Of a DNA stretch of 64,000 bases, positions 55,434-63,882 are shown one piece after another. The position numbers and the translations under genes were made by a program. The notes under the pieces are model-generated. The model did no database searches, was not told the DNA's origin, and saw only the letters and a list, made by a program, of their open reading frames with translations. The stretch's first letter is position 1; each line of letters opens with the position of its first letter. The stretch lies in NCBI GenBank assembly GCA_963794185.1, contig CAWCDM010000016.1, positions 47,316 through 111,315 of the forward strand, in the 5' to 3' direction. The stretch comes from JAMXLO01 sp963794185 (GTDB lineage: Bacteria; Pseudomonadota; Alphaproteobacteria; Acetobacterales; Acetobacteraceae).

Positions 55434-56078
55434 ATGATAGCGAGACGATTATTAATTGGTGGCTGCTGCGGACTTGCGTTTGCGCGGAATACCATGGCGC
55501 AGGACGCCGCCAACACGACCACCAGCCATCATGCACCGTTCGGGCTGACATGGGGGCAATCCGCCGAGGAGGTCCGCGCGTCGGGCGTGACGCTATCGGA
55601 CGGCGGCAATCCCACTGACTATGGGGTCGCCCGCACTGCAGAGAGCCTTAAGGGCGTCCTTTCCGATATGGAAAGTGTCATGCTCTTCTTCGGGCTTCGG
55701 AACCGGTTATGGCGGATATTCGCAGTAAGCCGGGGCATGGGGCCTGATCCGTACGGATACCCTGGAATTCGTCGTTACCAGGAACTCCTAGGCATCCTTA
55801 CCGAGCGCTACGGCAAGGGTAATGAAACCGACGACAAGGGTGAAGCCTATTCGCGGCACCCGGAAATGTACGTCTTCTACCTATCCCAGAACAGCGCAAG
55901 ACGATATGTCGAGTTTGTTAGTGACGGGGTGGCAATTCAGCTCGGGTTGCGTGGAGCGGCAGGAGACATCACCCGCTGGGTACTATTCTATGAGAATATT
56001 CGGGAAGCAGCGGCGTTCGTCAAGGACAAGGCCGAGAAGGAAAAGGGGATACTGGAGCCGATCCGGAGTTTGATTTGA
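55434..56078 (+). CDS. Putative secreted protein of unknown function
   Basis: 214 residues with an N-terminal signal-like segment (MIARRLLIGGCCGLAFARNTMAQ, cleavage near AQDA). The body begins 'HHAPFGLTWGQSAEEVRASG', a pattern seen in small periplasmic proteins, and ends 'ENIREAAAFVKDKAEKEKG'. I recognise no catalytic motif. It is preceded by 50 bases from the coiled-coil ORF and may share its promoter. GC is lower than in the flanking operons. Confidence 0.65.
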   Translation: MIARRLLIGGCCGLAFARNTMAQDAANTTTSHHAPFGLTWGQSAEEVRASGVTLSDGGNPTDYGVARTAESLKGVLSDMESVMLFFGLRNRLWRIFAVSRGMGPDPYGYPGIRRYQELLGILTERYGKGNETDDKGEAYSRHPEMYVFYLSQNSARRYVEFVSDGVAIQLGLRGAAGDITRWVLFYENIREAAAFVKDKAEKEKGILEPIRSLI

Positions 56079-57356
56079 TCGTGGTGTGCTTGAGTTAGGT
56101 GTGGCGGATTTCCAGATCTGCGAGGATCGCGTCACCGTCGTTTCCGGGCTATTTCAACGAGAAATGCTTAGTTGCGAAAGCAGTTAGCAAAGCGCTCATT
56201 ACAGATGTTACAATTGTGGTTATCGGATTAGCAACTGACCGCCATACCCAATGGGGAATGCCCAGGAATGTTTGCTTCGGCATATCGGGAGGATCAGGAA
56301 AGTTGCCTAGTATAAGTCAGTGCCTAATAAGCTGCATTTCGCGGTTAGCAGGGTCATTTGGCACGAAGCACACAGTAGTGCCTCCACTTGGCGCACGCAT
56401 TGTTAGTTTGAAGACTTTGCCGCTTGTTGGTGGCACAAATTGCACTCCTAAAATGTTATCAAATGCTTCTGTCGCAGGCAGCACTTCCACCAACGCCCGC
56501 GCCCGCAGGCCTGGGTGGTAACTGAGCCTGTGCAGGCAAATCGATGTCAGTGCCTGAGGTTTTTGAGCACAGATCGCGAATGGACGCCCTCTCAGCACCC
56601 TCATTTAGCTTGAACACGAAAAGTTGGCATCCAGCTTGCCCATCTACGCATTTTTCTGTTCGACCTCGGCGAAGCCATTCTTCCGTCCCGACCGCAATTC
56701 AGTTGCGCTACCGTGTCGAGCGGCGGTCAAGGATGGCCGCCACTTGGCGGCCACCCGAAGGGCCTGTCCTTGACGGCCGCGAGCACGGTGGCAGGCTTTC
56801 CCGCGCCGGGCGAGAAGCCGATGGTCACCGCATGTCGCCTTCCCGCTTCCGCTTCCCGTGCCCCCTACAGCGTCTGGGAAGTGGAAGCCGGAAGCCCATC
56901 AAAAACCGTGCTCTCGACCCCATCAGAAAGCGTGATGCTGCTCATAACCGCGTCGAATTAGCGAAGCAGAAATGTTCCTCAACTCCTCATCCTCAACAAT
57001 GATCTTCCCCTCCATGCATCCTCCAATTCCTGCCAGACAGCGTGCAAGCGGACGGTTCAATTAGACTTGGTCGAGTAGGTGAACGAGCCGCGGGCAACTC
57101 AAATGTCATCGTCGGGCGCGTCTTATTGTAGCTGTCGATCCAGGCCCATGTGAATTGGCACCAGCCTGCATATTGGGTTGCATTGGTCCAATACGCGAAT
57201 TCTCCGCGAGAAACGACGCCGGGAACATCGACTGATCGTTGGCGATCATCTTTCGGCCTCTTCCGTTCGAACAAGGCCCCACTTTCGGCAAGTGTGAGTT
57301 GGGAGGCCGGTTATCGCGCAACCCACGGAATTGGCAGACTAACGTTGCGCTTCACG
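56079..57356. other. 1.28 kb of accessory sequence, no confident gene
   Basis: No supportable gene. A minus-strand frame at 56317-56604 has a protein-like end ('LGVQFVPPTSGKVFKLTMRA') and one at 56993-57274 is rich in aromatic residues ('YWTNATQYAGWCQFTWAW'), but both lack start signals and family resemblance and may be fragments. A nested hairpin is at 56724-56780. Composition is AT-richer than the flanking genes in 56.1-56.7 kb, supporting foreign or decaying DNA. Confidence 0.5.
56724..56780. repeat. Nested inverted repeat (hairpin within hairpin)
   Basis: Inner perfect stem TGGCCGCC/GGCGGCCA (56734-56753) with a 4-base loop, inside a longer imperfect stem that pairs GCGGTCAAGGA with TCCTTGACGGCCGC. 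Cruciform-capable sequences of this sort can be replication, recombination or termination signals; nothing nearby shows which. Confidence 0.55.
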
Positions 57357-58081
57357 TCACCCCGCCCGCCAGTGCCCAGCCGCTGCCGTCGCCTCCAGCC
57401 AGGCGCGAACGCCGGCGGCGTCGCCGAACGACTCGGGCACGCGCAGACCGACGCCACCAAGCGCCAACGCCTCGGCGATGCCGTCCTCGTCCGTCACGTC
57501 ATCGCCGATGAACACCGGCAGCCGGCCAAGGAACGGAGCGTGGGCCATCAGGCGGGCCACCGCCGTGCCCTTGTCGACGCCGCGCGGCCGCACCTCCCAC
57601 ATCATCTGCCCGGCAGCAGTTCGAAATCGGCAGACCCCGCCAGCAACGCAGCCAGCGCCTCGCGCAGCGCGGGACCGGCCGCGGGCACCGCGCGGAAATG
57701 CATGGCGAAGCCGCGCGCCTTGCGTTCCAGCAACACGCCGGGATGCGCAGCCGCGACGTGCCCTGCCGCCGCAAGCCACGCCTCCGGCGGCGCCGGCAGG
57801 TCAGGCCGCTCCAGCGCCTGCCCCGGAGCATGGCGGATCGCGCCGCCATGCTCGCCCGCCACCGCGAACGGCGCATCCCCCAGCAGCGCATCGACGGTCT
57901 CGACCGGCCGTCCGGTGACCACCGCCAGCGCGTCGCCGAGCAGCGGCCTCAACGCATGCAGCGTGCTGCGAAGCCCGGGCGGCACCACCACCTTGTCAGG
58001 CGCCGGCGCGATATCGAGCAGCGTGCCGTCGAGATCGAGCAGCAGGGCGGTGCGCTCGATGGGGGGGAGCGACGGCGCCAT
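57357..58081 (-). CDS. otsB: Trehalose-phosphatase OtsB-like HAD hydrolase, frameshifted
   Basis: Dephosphorylates trehalose-6-phosphate. HAD motif I 'ALLLDLDGTLLDIAPAPDKV' at residues 12-31, motif II 'LAVVTGRPVETVDALLG', 'FAVAGEHGGAIRH', then after the break 'WEVRPRGVDKGTAVARLM' and motif IV 'FIGDDVTDEDGIAEALAL'. The frame breaks in the CCC run at 57609-57611 (GGG on the coding strand); a fourth G gives PGQMMWEVRP. No otsA lies in the window. It follows DUF2155 by three bases on the same strand and ends the ndufA12-mlaD operon. Confidence 0.87.
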
Positions 58082-58084
58082 GGG

Positions 58085-58559
58085 TCAGGCCCTGCAGCCC
58101 ACCACCCGCACGTCATAGATCGGGTGCTGCAGCATCGACACCGACGGATTGTTGGCCAGGAGCCAGCCGCGGAAGCCAGGTGCGTCCGCGTGGCTGTCGG
58201 TGATCGTCAGAAAGGCGGTGGCATCCTGCGGCTGGTCGGGCGGGCGTATCTGGCAGGCCTGCACCTGGATGGTCAGCGAGCCGAACTGCGCCGACTGGCC
58301 CACCTTCACCGTCAGCACCGCGTTCTGTGCATTCAGCTTGTCGAGCACCTGCAGCATCGCGGTGGTCTGCGGCAGCCAGGTGCTCGGCGGTGCGGCGGCC
58401 GGCGGCGTCCCTGGCGGCGCGGTCTGCACTGCGGCGGCTGCTGCGCGGGATATGCACGATCGGCGGCAGCAGCGGCGCCGCGGTGATCGGCGCCTGCAAC
58501 TGCGCCGACGCGGCGATCGGCACGACGATTGCCGCCAGCACGGCCAGGGCGTGCCTCAT
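58085..58559 (-). CDS. DUF2155 domain-containing secreted protein, frameshifted
   Basis: Small exported protein: signal peptide 'MRHALAVLAAIVVPIAASAQ' at the start, then a Pro/Ala-rich linker, and the DUF2155 fold 'NAVLTVKVGQSAQFGSLTIQ', 'QACQIRPPDQPQDATAFLTI', 'FRGWLLANNPSVSMLQHPIY'. The signal peptide and the domain are in different frames; the change falls near 58440-58447 in the linker, consistent with one inserted base. DUF2155 proteins are alphaproteobacterial and of unknown function, usually encoded near the NDUFA12 gene as here. ATG 58559 overlaps the stop of the 73-residue protein. Confidence 0.85.
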
Positions 58560-58777
58560 CGTCCGGCGCGTTTCGGCGATTCCAGGCCCTCGACCATTCC
58601 CGTCAGGATGCGGCGCATCGCCTGCTCGTCGACGCCCATCAGCACCGCATCCTCGAACGCATCCTGCAGCGCCTGGGCGAGTTCGGCGTGGTTCTCGGCC
58701 AGCATGCGCAGCTTCTCGCGGCAGGATACCGGCGTGCCGTCGGGTTGCGGCCAAGTGGCGGGCGGGGCGGGAATCAC
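58556..58777 (-). CDS. Small conserved hypothetical protein between mlaD and DUF2155
   Basis: 73 residues, rich in helix-forming and acidic residues ('SCREKLRMLAENHAELAQAL', 'DAFEDAVLMGVDEQAMRRIL'). Start overlaps mlaD's stop by four bases and its own stop overlaps DUF2155's ATG by four, so it is clearly part of this operon. It is too short for recognition; the tight couplings are the main evidence that it is real. Confidence 0.7.
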   Translation of the reverse strand: MIPAPPATWPQPDGTPVSCREKLRMLAENHAELAQALQDAFEDAVLMGVDEQAMRRILTGMVEGLESPKRAGR

Positions 58778-59283
58778 TTGGGGGGCGCGCCCGGCTGGGG
58801 TTCGCCGGGATTGGCGCCGGCGGCCGCGGGCTTCTGCACATTCGTCGCGCTGAAGATGAACTTGCCCAAGAGTTCCTCGAGGCTGACCGAGGACTGGGTA
58901 ATGGTGATGGTCTGCCCCGGCTGCAATATCGTCTCGTCCCCGCCCGGCTGCAGTGACAGGTATTTGCCCCCCAGCAGGCTCTCGCTGGTGATGATGGCGG
59001 CGCTGTCCTTCGGCAGCTTCAGGTCGTCGCGCACGCTCAGCCCGACCACGGCGAGGAAGCTCTTCGGATCGATCCGCTCCTCGGTCACGCTGCCGACCTT
59101 CACCCCCGCCAGGCGCACATCCGCCCCGACGCCGAGCCCATCGATGTGTTCGAACCTGGCATACAGCGGATAGCCCGATACGCCGGTGCGCCCGGAATTC
59201 GCCACGGCATAGGCGAGGAAGCCGGCGGCGACCAGCAGCACGACCGCTCCGGTCAGCACCTCCGCGATGCTGCGACGACGCAT
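58774..59283 (-). CDS. mlaD: Outer membrane lipid asymmetry protein MlaD
   Basis: Periplasmic MCE-domain protein anchored by one N-terminal helix, part of the Mla phospholipid transport system. 169 residues: anchor 'VLTGAVVLLVAAGFLAYAVA' near residues 9-28, MCE domain 'GYPLYARFEHIDGLGVGADVRLAGVKVGSV' and the loop 'ITSESLLGGKYLSLQPGGDE', with a Pro/Ala-rich tail. ATG 59283 follows the ndufA12 stop by ten bases. mlaE, mlaF and mlaC are not in the window, so this member is separated from the rest of its system. Confidence 0.92.
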   Translation of the reverse strand: MRRRSIAEVLTGAVVLLVAAGFLAYAVANSGRTGVSGYPLYARFEHIDGLGVGADVRLAGVKVGSVTEERIDPKSFLAVVGLSVRDDLKLPKDSAAIITSESLLGGKYLSLQPGGDETILQPGQTITITQSSVSLEELLGKFIFSATNVQKPAAAGANPGEPQPGAPPK

Positions 59284-59293
59284 GCGGTTCGTC

Positions 59294-59647
59294 TCAGCTT
59301 TCCGGGGTCCAGGCTTCGTAGTCGCCTGTCGCGCGGTCGCGCTTGCCGCCCTGGTAGTCATGGCCAGGCGGGCGGTAGCTTGCCGGTGTGCCCGTCGGGT
59401 TGGGCAGATGCGGCTTCTCCCATGGGCGCCGCGGCCGCTCGACCAGCGGTTCATCGGTGGTGTAGTGCAGCCAGGCGTGCCATTCGGGCGGCACGAGCGA
59501 TGCCTCCGCCGGACCGGCATACGCCACCCAGCGGCGGAGCCGATGGCCCGGACGCGGACGCCGCTCCTCGTAGTAGACGTTGCCGTAGGCATCGACGCCG
59601 ACGCGCCGGCCCTTGATCATCGTGAACAGCCAGGTGCCGAGGTTCAT
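59294..59647 (-). CDS. NADH:ubiquinone oxidoreductase NDUFA12-type accessory subunit
   Basis: 117-residue homologue of the mitochondrial complex I subunit B17.2, typical of alphaproteobacteria. 'LFTMIKGRRVGVDAYGNVYYEER' and 'RRWVAYAGPAEASLVPPEWHAWLHYTTDEP' are the conserved core, followed by 'RPPGHDYQGGKRDRATGDYE'. ATG 59647 (NLGTWLF) is chosen; the frame continues upstream without similarity. First gene of the operon ndufA12-mlaD-small protein-DUF2155-otsB and divergent from the TSCPD gene. Confidence 0.93.
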   Translation of the reverse strand: MNLGTWLFTMIKGRRVGVDAYGNVYYEERRPRPGHRLRRWVAYAGPAEASLVPPEWHAWLHYTTDEPLVERPRRPWEKPHLPNPTGTPASYRPPGHDYQGGKRDRATGDYEAWTPES

Positions 59648-59764
59648 GCCGGGTGATATACGAACCTGCGCAGGGCCTGTCATCCACAGGATTTTGTGGT
59701 TGGACCCACTCGCAGCCCCAAAATGTGCTTTTCGAGTCGCGGCAGCGGTCCTAGCATGGCAGCC

Positions 59765-61269
59765 ATGAAGATGAACCGGACATGGCAGGGCGTTCGGATG
59801 CGGCGCGTGATGGCGGGCGCCGACCCGGATGCGCCCACCCGGCTGGTGACCCTGCCGGCCGCCTGGGACGATGCGGCCGCCTGCGCTCTGGCCGCACTGG
59901 CGCCGGGCGAGGGGCCGGTTACACTGGCGGCGGCGGCCGATGCCTGGATCCGCCCGATCGCCGAACGGGCATTGCGGGCAGGGATCGAGGCCCCGTTGGC
60001 GGAGCGGCTGCATCGGCTGCTGCTGCTCCGGCACGGCGCGCCGACGGAGCCGATCTGGCAAGGCCGCGACGGACCGGTTCCAGGTTTCGTCCTCAACCTC
60101 GTCTCGTTCCACGATCCCGCCGCCGGCTTCGACTCGCCGGCCTTTGCCGAGGCGGTCGAGACAGCGGTCATCGCGCTGACCCTGGCCGCTCCGTCGGCTG
60201 GCCGGATCGCCGTGACCATGGCCGACCTTGCCGGCCTGCTGGCTCTGCTCGGTATCGACTATGGCTCGGAGCCTCGCTTGCCGTGGCGCGCGCGCTGGCC
60301 GCCATCCTGCGCGGCCGGGCCGAGGCGGCATCCGGCGCACTGGCGCGACTGTTCGGCCCAGTCGCGCCAGGCTCTCGCGATTGGCCGGCGCCGCCTGCCG
60401 AGACACCATTGGCCGGCCTCGCCGAAGCGGCCCAGGCCGCCCGACTGGCGGCGGTCATGGCGGACGGACTGCGGCACAGCGCACTGGCGGCGATTGCCGA
60501 ACCCGGGTGCGCGGACGCACTCCTCGGCGTGGAGACCGGCGGCATCGCCCCAGCCTTCTCGCCGCTCAGCGAGGCCGGCGGACTGACGCGCTGCGCGCAG
60601 GCCTGGCTGGCGGCGCGCGGCGTCACGGCCGAGGCGGCGTTGGCGGCACTGCTGGCGGGCCGCGATCCCTTCCCTGCGCCGGGCGCGGCGGCGCACGTCG
60701 CGATGCACGACGCGGTGGCGTCCTTCGTGCATGCCATGCCGGCGCGACCCGAGCCGATGCGCCAGCCCGCCCATGCCGCCCGCAGGCGGGAACTGCCGGC
60801 CCGCCGCGCCGGCTACACGCAGAAGGCGGCGGTCGGAGGGCACCGGCTGTTCCTGCGCACCGGCGAATATGACGATGGTTCCCTGGGCGAGGTGTTCATC
60901 GCCCTGCACAAGGAAGGCGCGGCGTTCCGCGGCCTGATGGACAATTTCGCCGTCGCCGTGAGCCTCGGCCTGCAGCACGGCGTGCCGCTGGAGGCCTTTG
61001 TCGAGGCGTTCACATTCACCCGTTTCGGTCCCGCCGGAGCCGTGGAAGGCGATCCCGCCGTGGCGCAGGCCACGTCGCTGCTGGACTATGCGTTCCGGCA
61101 CCTGGCGGCGAACTACCTGGGCCGGCGCGACATGCCGGAGGCCGAGGTGGAAGAGGCGGACACCGTGGGCAACGGCAGCCGTGACAACGCGCCGCTGCTG
61201 CCGTTGGACCTGCCGACGGAAGCCTCGCCGCGTGCGCGGCGGCGAGGGTTCAGGGTGGTTTCCAGATAG
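59765..61269 (+). CDS. TSCPD-domain protein with unrecognised N-terminal half, frameshifted
   Basis: About 500 residues. The last 150 match the C-terminal (TSCPD) region of B12-dependent ribonucleotide reductase: 'RRAGYTQKAAVGGHRLFLRTGEYDDGSLGEVF', 'EGAAFRGLMDNFAVAVSLGLQHGVPLEAFVEAFTFTRF', 'ATSLLDYAFRHLAANYLGR'. The N-terminal 330 residues are Ala-rich and helical and are not the RNR catalytic barrel; I recognise no motif there. So the protein lacks RNR activity but keeps its C-terminal module, perhaps for interaction or reduction by a partner. The frame changes at about 60270 (IDYGSE to ASLAVARAL), consistent with one missing base. Likely intact in the organism. Confidence 0.8.
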
Positions 61270-61270
61270 T

Positions 61271-61363
61271 CACCACGAAGACACGAAGGCACAAAGTGGC
61301 AATCGAATTCGCTTCATGCGACCGGGGGTTTGAGGATCTTTGTGTCTTCGTGTCTTTGTGGTG
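61271..61363. repeat. CACCACGAAGACACGAAG inverted repeat
   Basis: Left arm CACCACGAAGACACGAAGGC, right arm CTTTGTGTCTTCGTGTCTTTGTGGTG; the arms pair almost perfectly over about 25 bases around a 40-base loop. It lies between the TSCPD stop (61269) and the ridA start (61402). A dispersed element distinct from the CACAGAG repeat at 45.75-45.9 kb but built on the same principle. Confidence 0.75.
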
Positions 61364-61401
61364 CATCTTTCTCCGGCAACCAACCGGAAGGAACCCCAGA
61401 C

Positions 61402-61869
61402 ATGCCCGGTCGCATCGAGGTGAAGCTGGCGGAACTCGGCATCACGCTGCCCCGGCCGATGCCGCCGATCGCCAACTACGTGCCGTATGTGGTCACCGGG
61501 AATCTCGTCGTCGTGTCCGGCCAGGTGCCGGCGGTGGACGGCCGGATCGCGGTGACCGGCAGGGTCGGCCAGGGGCTGTCGGTCGAGCAGGGACGCGAGG
61601 CGGCGCGGCTCTGTTTCATCAACGTGCTGGTGCATCTGAAGGCGGCGTGCGGCGGCGATCTCGACCGGGTGAAGCGCGTGGTGCGGCTCGGCGGCTTCAT
61701 CGCCTCGCCGCCCGAGTTCACCCAGCAGGCGCAGGTGATGAACGGCGCCTCGGACCTCGCCGTCGCGGTGTTCGGCGAGGCGGGCCGCCACGCGCGCACC
61801 ACGATCGGTGTGCCCGCGCTGCCCGCCGACGCCGCCGTGGAGGTAGAGGGACTGTTCGAGATCAACTAA
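61402..61869 (+). CDS. RidA (YjgF/YER057c/UK114) family protein
   Basis: 155-residue enamine/imine deaminase-like protein. 'NLVVVSGQVPAVDGRIAVTG' and 'HARTTIGVPALPADAAVEVEGLFEIN' match the family C-terminus, which carries the RidA Arg (HARTTIG). ATG 61402 has GGAAGGAA upstream; a longer frame extends leftward without similarity. Some subfamily members lack the deaminase Arg, but here it is present. It is followed nine bases later by the FemAB-like gene. Confidence 0.93.
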   Translation: MPGRIEVKLAELGITLPRPMPPIANYVPYVVTGNLVVVSGQVPAVDGRIAVTGRVGQGLSVEQGREAARLCFINVLVHLKAACGGDLDRVKRVVRLGGFIASPPEFTQQAQVMNGASDLAVAVFGEAGRHARTTIGVPALPADAAVEVEGLFEIN

Positions 61870-61878
61870 GCTCGCCCC

Positions 61879-63042
61879 ATGCCCGACGGTTCCGCCACTC
61901 TCACGCTGACGCTGCACACGAAGATCGCCGAGGTTCCGCCGGCCGAGTGGGATGCCTGCGCCGGTGCCGACAATCCGTTCGTCAGCCACGCCTTCCTGAG
62001 CGCGATGGAGGACAGCGGTTCCGCCAACGCGCGCACCGGCTGGCTGCCGCAGCATGCGGTGCTGCGCGGCGAGGCGGGCCAGGTGGTGGCCGTGGCGCCG
62101 ATGTACGCCAAGTCGCACAGCTATGGCGAATACGTGTTCGACCACGGCTGGGCGAATGCGCTGGAGCGGGCCGGCGGCGACTACTATCCGAAGCTGCAGG
62201 TGGCGGCGCCATTCAGCCCCGCACCCGGCCCGCGCCTGCTGCGCCATCCCGATGCGGGCGTGCCGGTCGCGGCACTGGCCTCGGCGTTGGAGCAGGCGTG
62301 CCGCTCGCTCGATCTGTCGTCGGTGCATGTGACGTTCTGCACCGAGGCGGAATGGCAGGGGCTTGGCGAGGCCGGCTGGCTGCAGCGGATCGGCATGCAG
62401 TTCCATTGGGAAAATGCCGGCTACACAAACTTCGACGACTTTCTCGGCGCGTTGTCGTCGCGCAAGCGCAAGGTGCTGCGGCGGGAGCGGCGCGATGCGA
62501 ACGCGGGCGGGCTGACGTTCCGCGCGCTGAACGGCGCCGACATCACCGAGGCGCATTGGGACGCGTTCTATCGCTTCTATCGCTCGACGGTGGATCGCAA
62601 GTGGGGTTCGGCCTACCTGTCGCGCTCGTTCTTCTCGCTGCTCGGCGAACGGCTGGGCGACCGCGTGGTGCTGATGATGGCCGAGAACGCCGGCAAGCCG
62701 GTGGCGGGCGCGTTGAACCTCGCCGGCAGCGAGGCGCTGTACGGCCGCAACTGGGGCTGCCGCGGCGACTGGCCGTTCCTGCATTTCGAACTTTGCTACT
62801 ACCGCGCCATCGACTGGGCGATCGAGCACGGCCTGCAGCGCGTCGAGGCCGGCGCACAGGGCCGCCACAAGATCCAGCGCGGCTACCTGCCGCGGCCGAC
62901 CTACTCGGCGCATTGGATCGCGCATTCCGGGCTGCGCCGCGCGATCGCCAATTATTTGGAGGACGAACGGCCCGGCATCCACGCCGAGATGGCGGCGCTG
63001 GCGGAGCAGTCGCCGTTCCGCAAGGATTCCGAGCCGGACTGA
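61879..63042 (+). CDS. GNAT/FemAB-like (DUF482) N-acetyltransferase
   Basis: 387-residue protein of the peptidoglycan-related GNAT family PF04339: 'EVPPAEWDACAGADNPFVSHAFLSAMEDSG' at the start, 'KSHSYGEYVFDHGWANALER', 'SSRKRKVLRRERRDA', and 'GRHKIQRGYLPRPTYSAHWI' at the end match the family. Substrate unknown; often found next to membrane-linked transport genes. It is followed by GTG of the EamA gene two bases after its stop, which suggests one transcript with ridA upstream. Confidence 0.9.
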   Translation: MPDGSATLTLTLHTKIAEVPPAEWDACAGADNPFVSHAFLSAMEDSGSANARTGWLPQHAVLRGEAGQVVAVAPMYAKSHSYGEYVFDHGWANALERAGGDYYPKLQVAAPFSPAPGPRLLRHPDAGVPVAALASALEQACRSLDLSSVHVTFCTEAEWQGLGEAGWLQRIGMQFHWENAGYTNFDDFLGALSSRKRKVLRRERRDANAGGLTFRALNGADITEAHWDAFYRFYRSTVDRKWGSAYLSRSFFSLLGERLGDRVVLMMAENAGKPVAGALNLAGSEALYGRNWGCRGDWPFLHFELCYYRAIDWAIEHGLQRVEAGAQGRHKIQRGYLPRPTYSAHWIAHSGLRRAIANYLEDERPGIHAEMAALAEQSPFRKDSEPD

Positions 63043-63044
63043 CG

Positions 63045-63882
63045 GTGCTTTCCGCCCCCGTCGTGGCTGTCGTTCTGCTGTCCGCGACTCTGCATGCCGG
63101 CTGGAATGTCGCGGTGCGCGCCGGCGGCGACCGCCGTCGCGAGACGGCCCTGCTGGTCGCCGGCGGTTCGCTGATTGCCTTTGTTCTGCTGCCATTCCTG
63201 CCGCTGCTGCCCGTGGCTGCGTGGCCCTACCTGCTCGTGTCGTCGGTGCTCAACGGGCTGTATTTCGTGCTGATCGCCGAAGCCTATGCGCATGGCGGCG
63301 TGGCGCTGGCTTATCCGCTGATGCGCGGGGTTGCGCCGATGCTGACGCTGATCGCCGCCTGGCTGCTGTTGGGCGAGGCTGCCCGCGGCCGGCCTGGCTC
63401 GGCGTGGCGACGATCTGCGCCGGCGTGGTCTGCTGGCGCGCCGCCGCGGTGACGCGGGCGAGGCGACGGCGGTGCGGTTCGCGCTGGCCAATGCCGTGGT
63501 GATCGCTGCCTACACGCTGAACGATGCGGTCGGCGTGCGTATTTCGCAGGCGCCGCTGGCGTACGCGCTGTGGCTGTTTCCGCTCTCGGCGGCGCCGACG
63601 TTGCTGTGGCTGCATCGCGCGACGCCGCTGCGCTGGCCGAGCGCGTATGAGATGGCGCGCGGGCTTGGTGGCGCCGGCGCCAGCATCGGCGCCTATGCGC
63701 TGGTGCTGTGGGCGATGACACGTGCGCCGGTCGCTCCGGTGGCGGCGTTGCGCGAGACCGGAATCCTGTTCGGCGTGGTGCTGGCGCGGACGTTTCTGGG
63801 CGAGCGGCCGGGCCGGCGTGGCTGGAGCGGTGCCGTCGCGATCGCCGCCGGGGCGGCGATCCTGCGGCTGGCGCCGGGATGA
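63045..63882 (+). CDS. EamA (DMT) family transporter, two frameshifts
   Basis: Ten-helix drug/metabolite transporter. Hydrophobic segments appear in three frames: 'VVAVVLLSATLHAGWNVAVR' and 'NGLYFVLIAEAYAHGGVALAY' in the first, 'AWLGVATICAGVVCW' in the second, 'AYALVLWAMTRAPVAPVAAL' and 'GRRGWSGAVAIAAGAAILRL' in the third. Breaks lie at about 63385-63400 and 63450, each consistent with one missing base in GC-rich sequence. EamA motifs (GWN at the start, 'YPLMRGVAP', 'LLLGE') are good. GTG 63045 start; the stop overlaps the next ATG. Confidence 0.85.

Noticed and set aside
56317..57274. Two minus-strand frames in the accessory stretch
   Set aside because: They are protein-like in places but have no RBS, no family and poor ends; recorded only in the region note.
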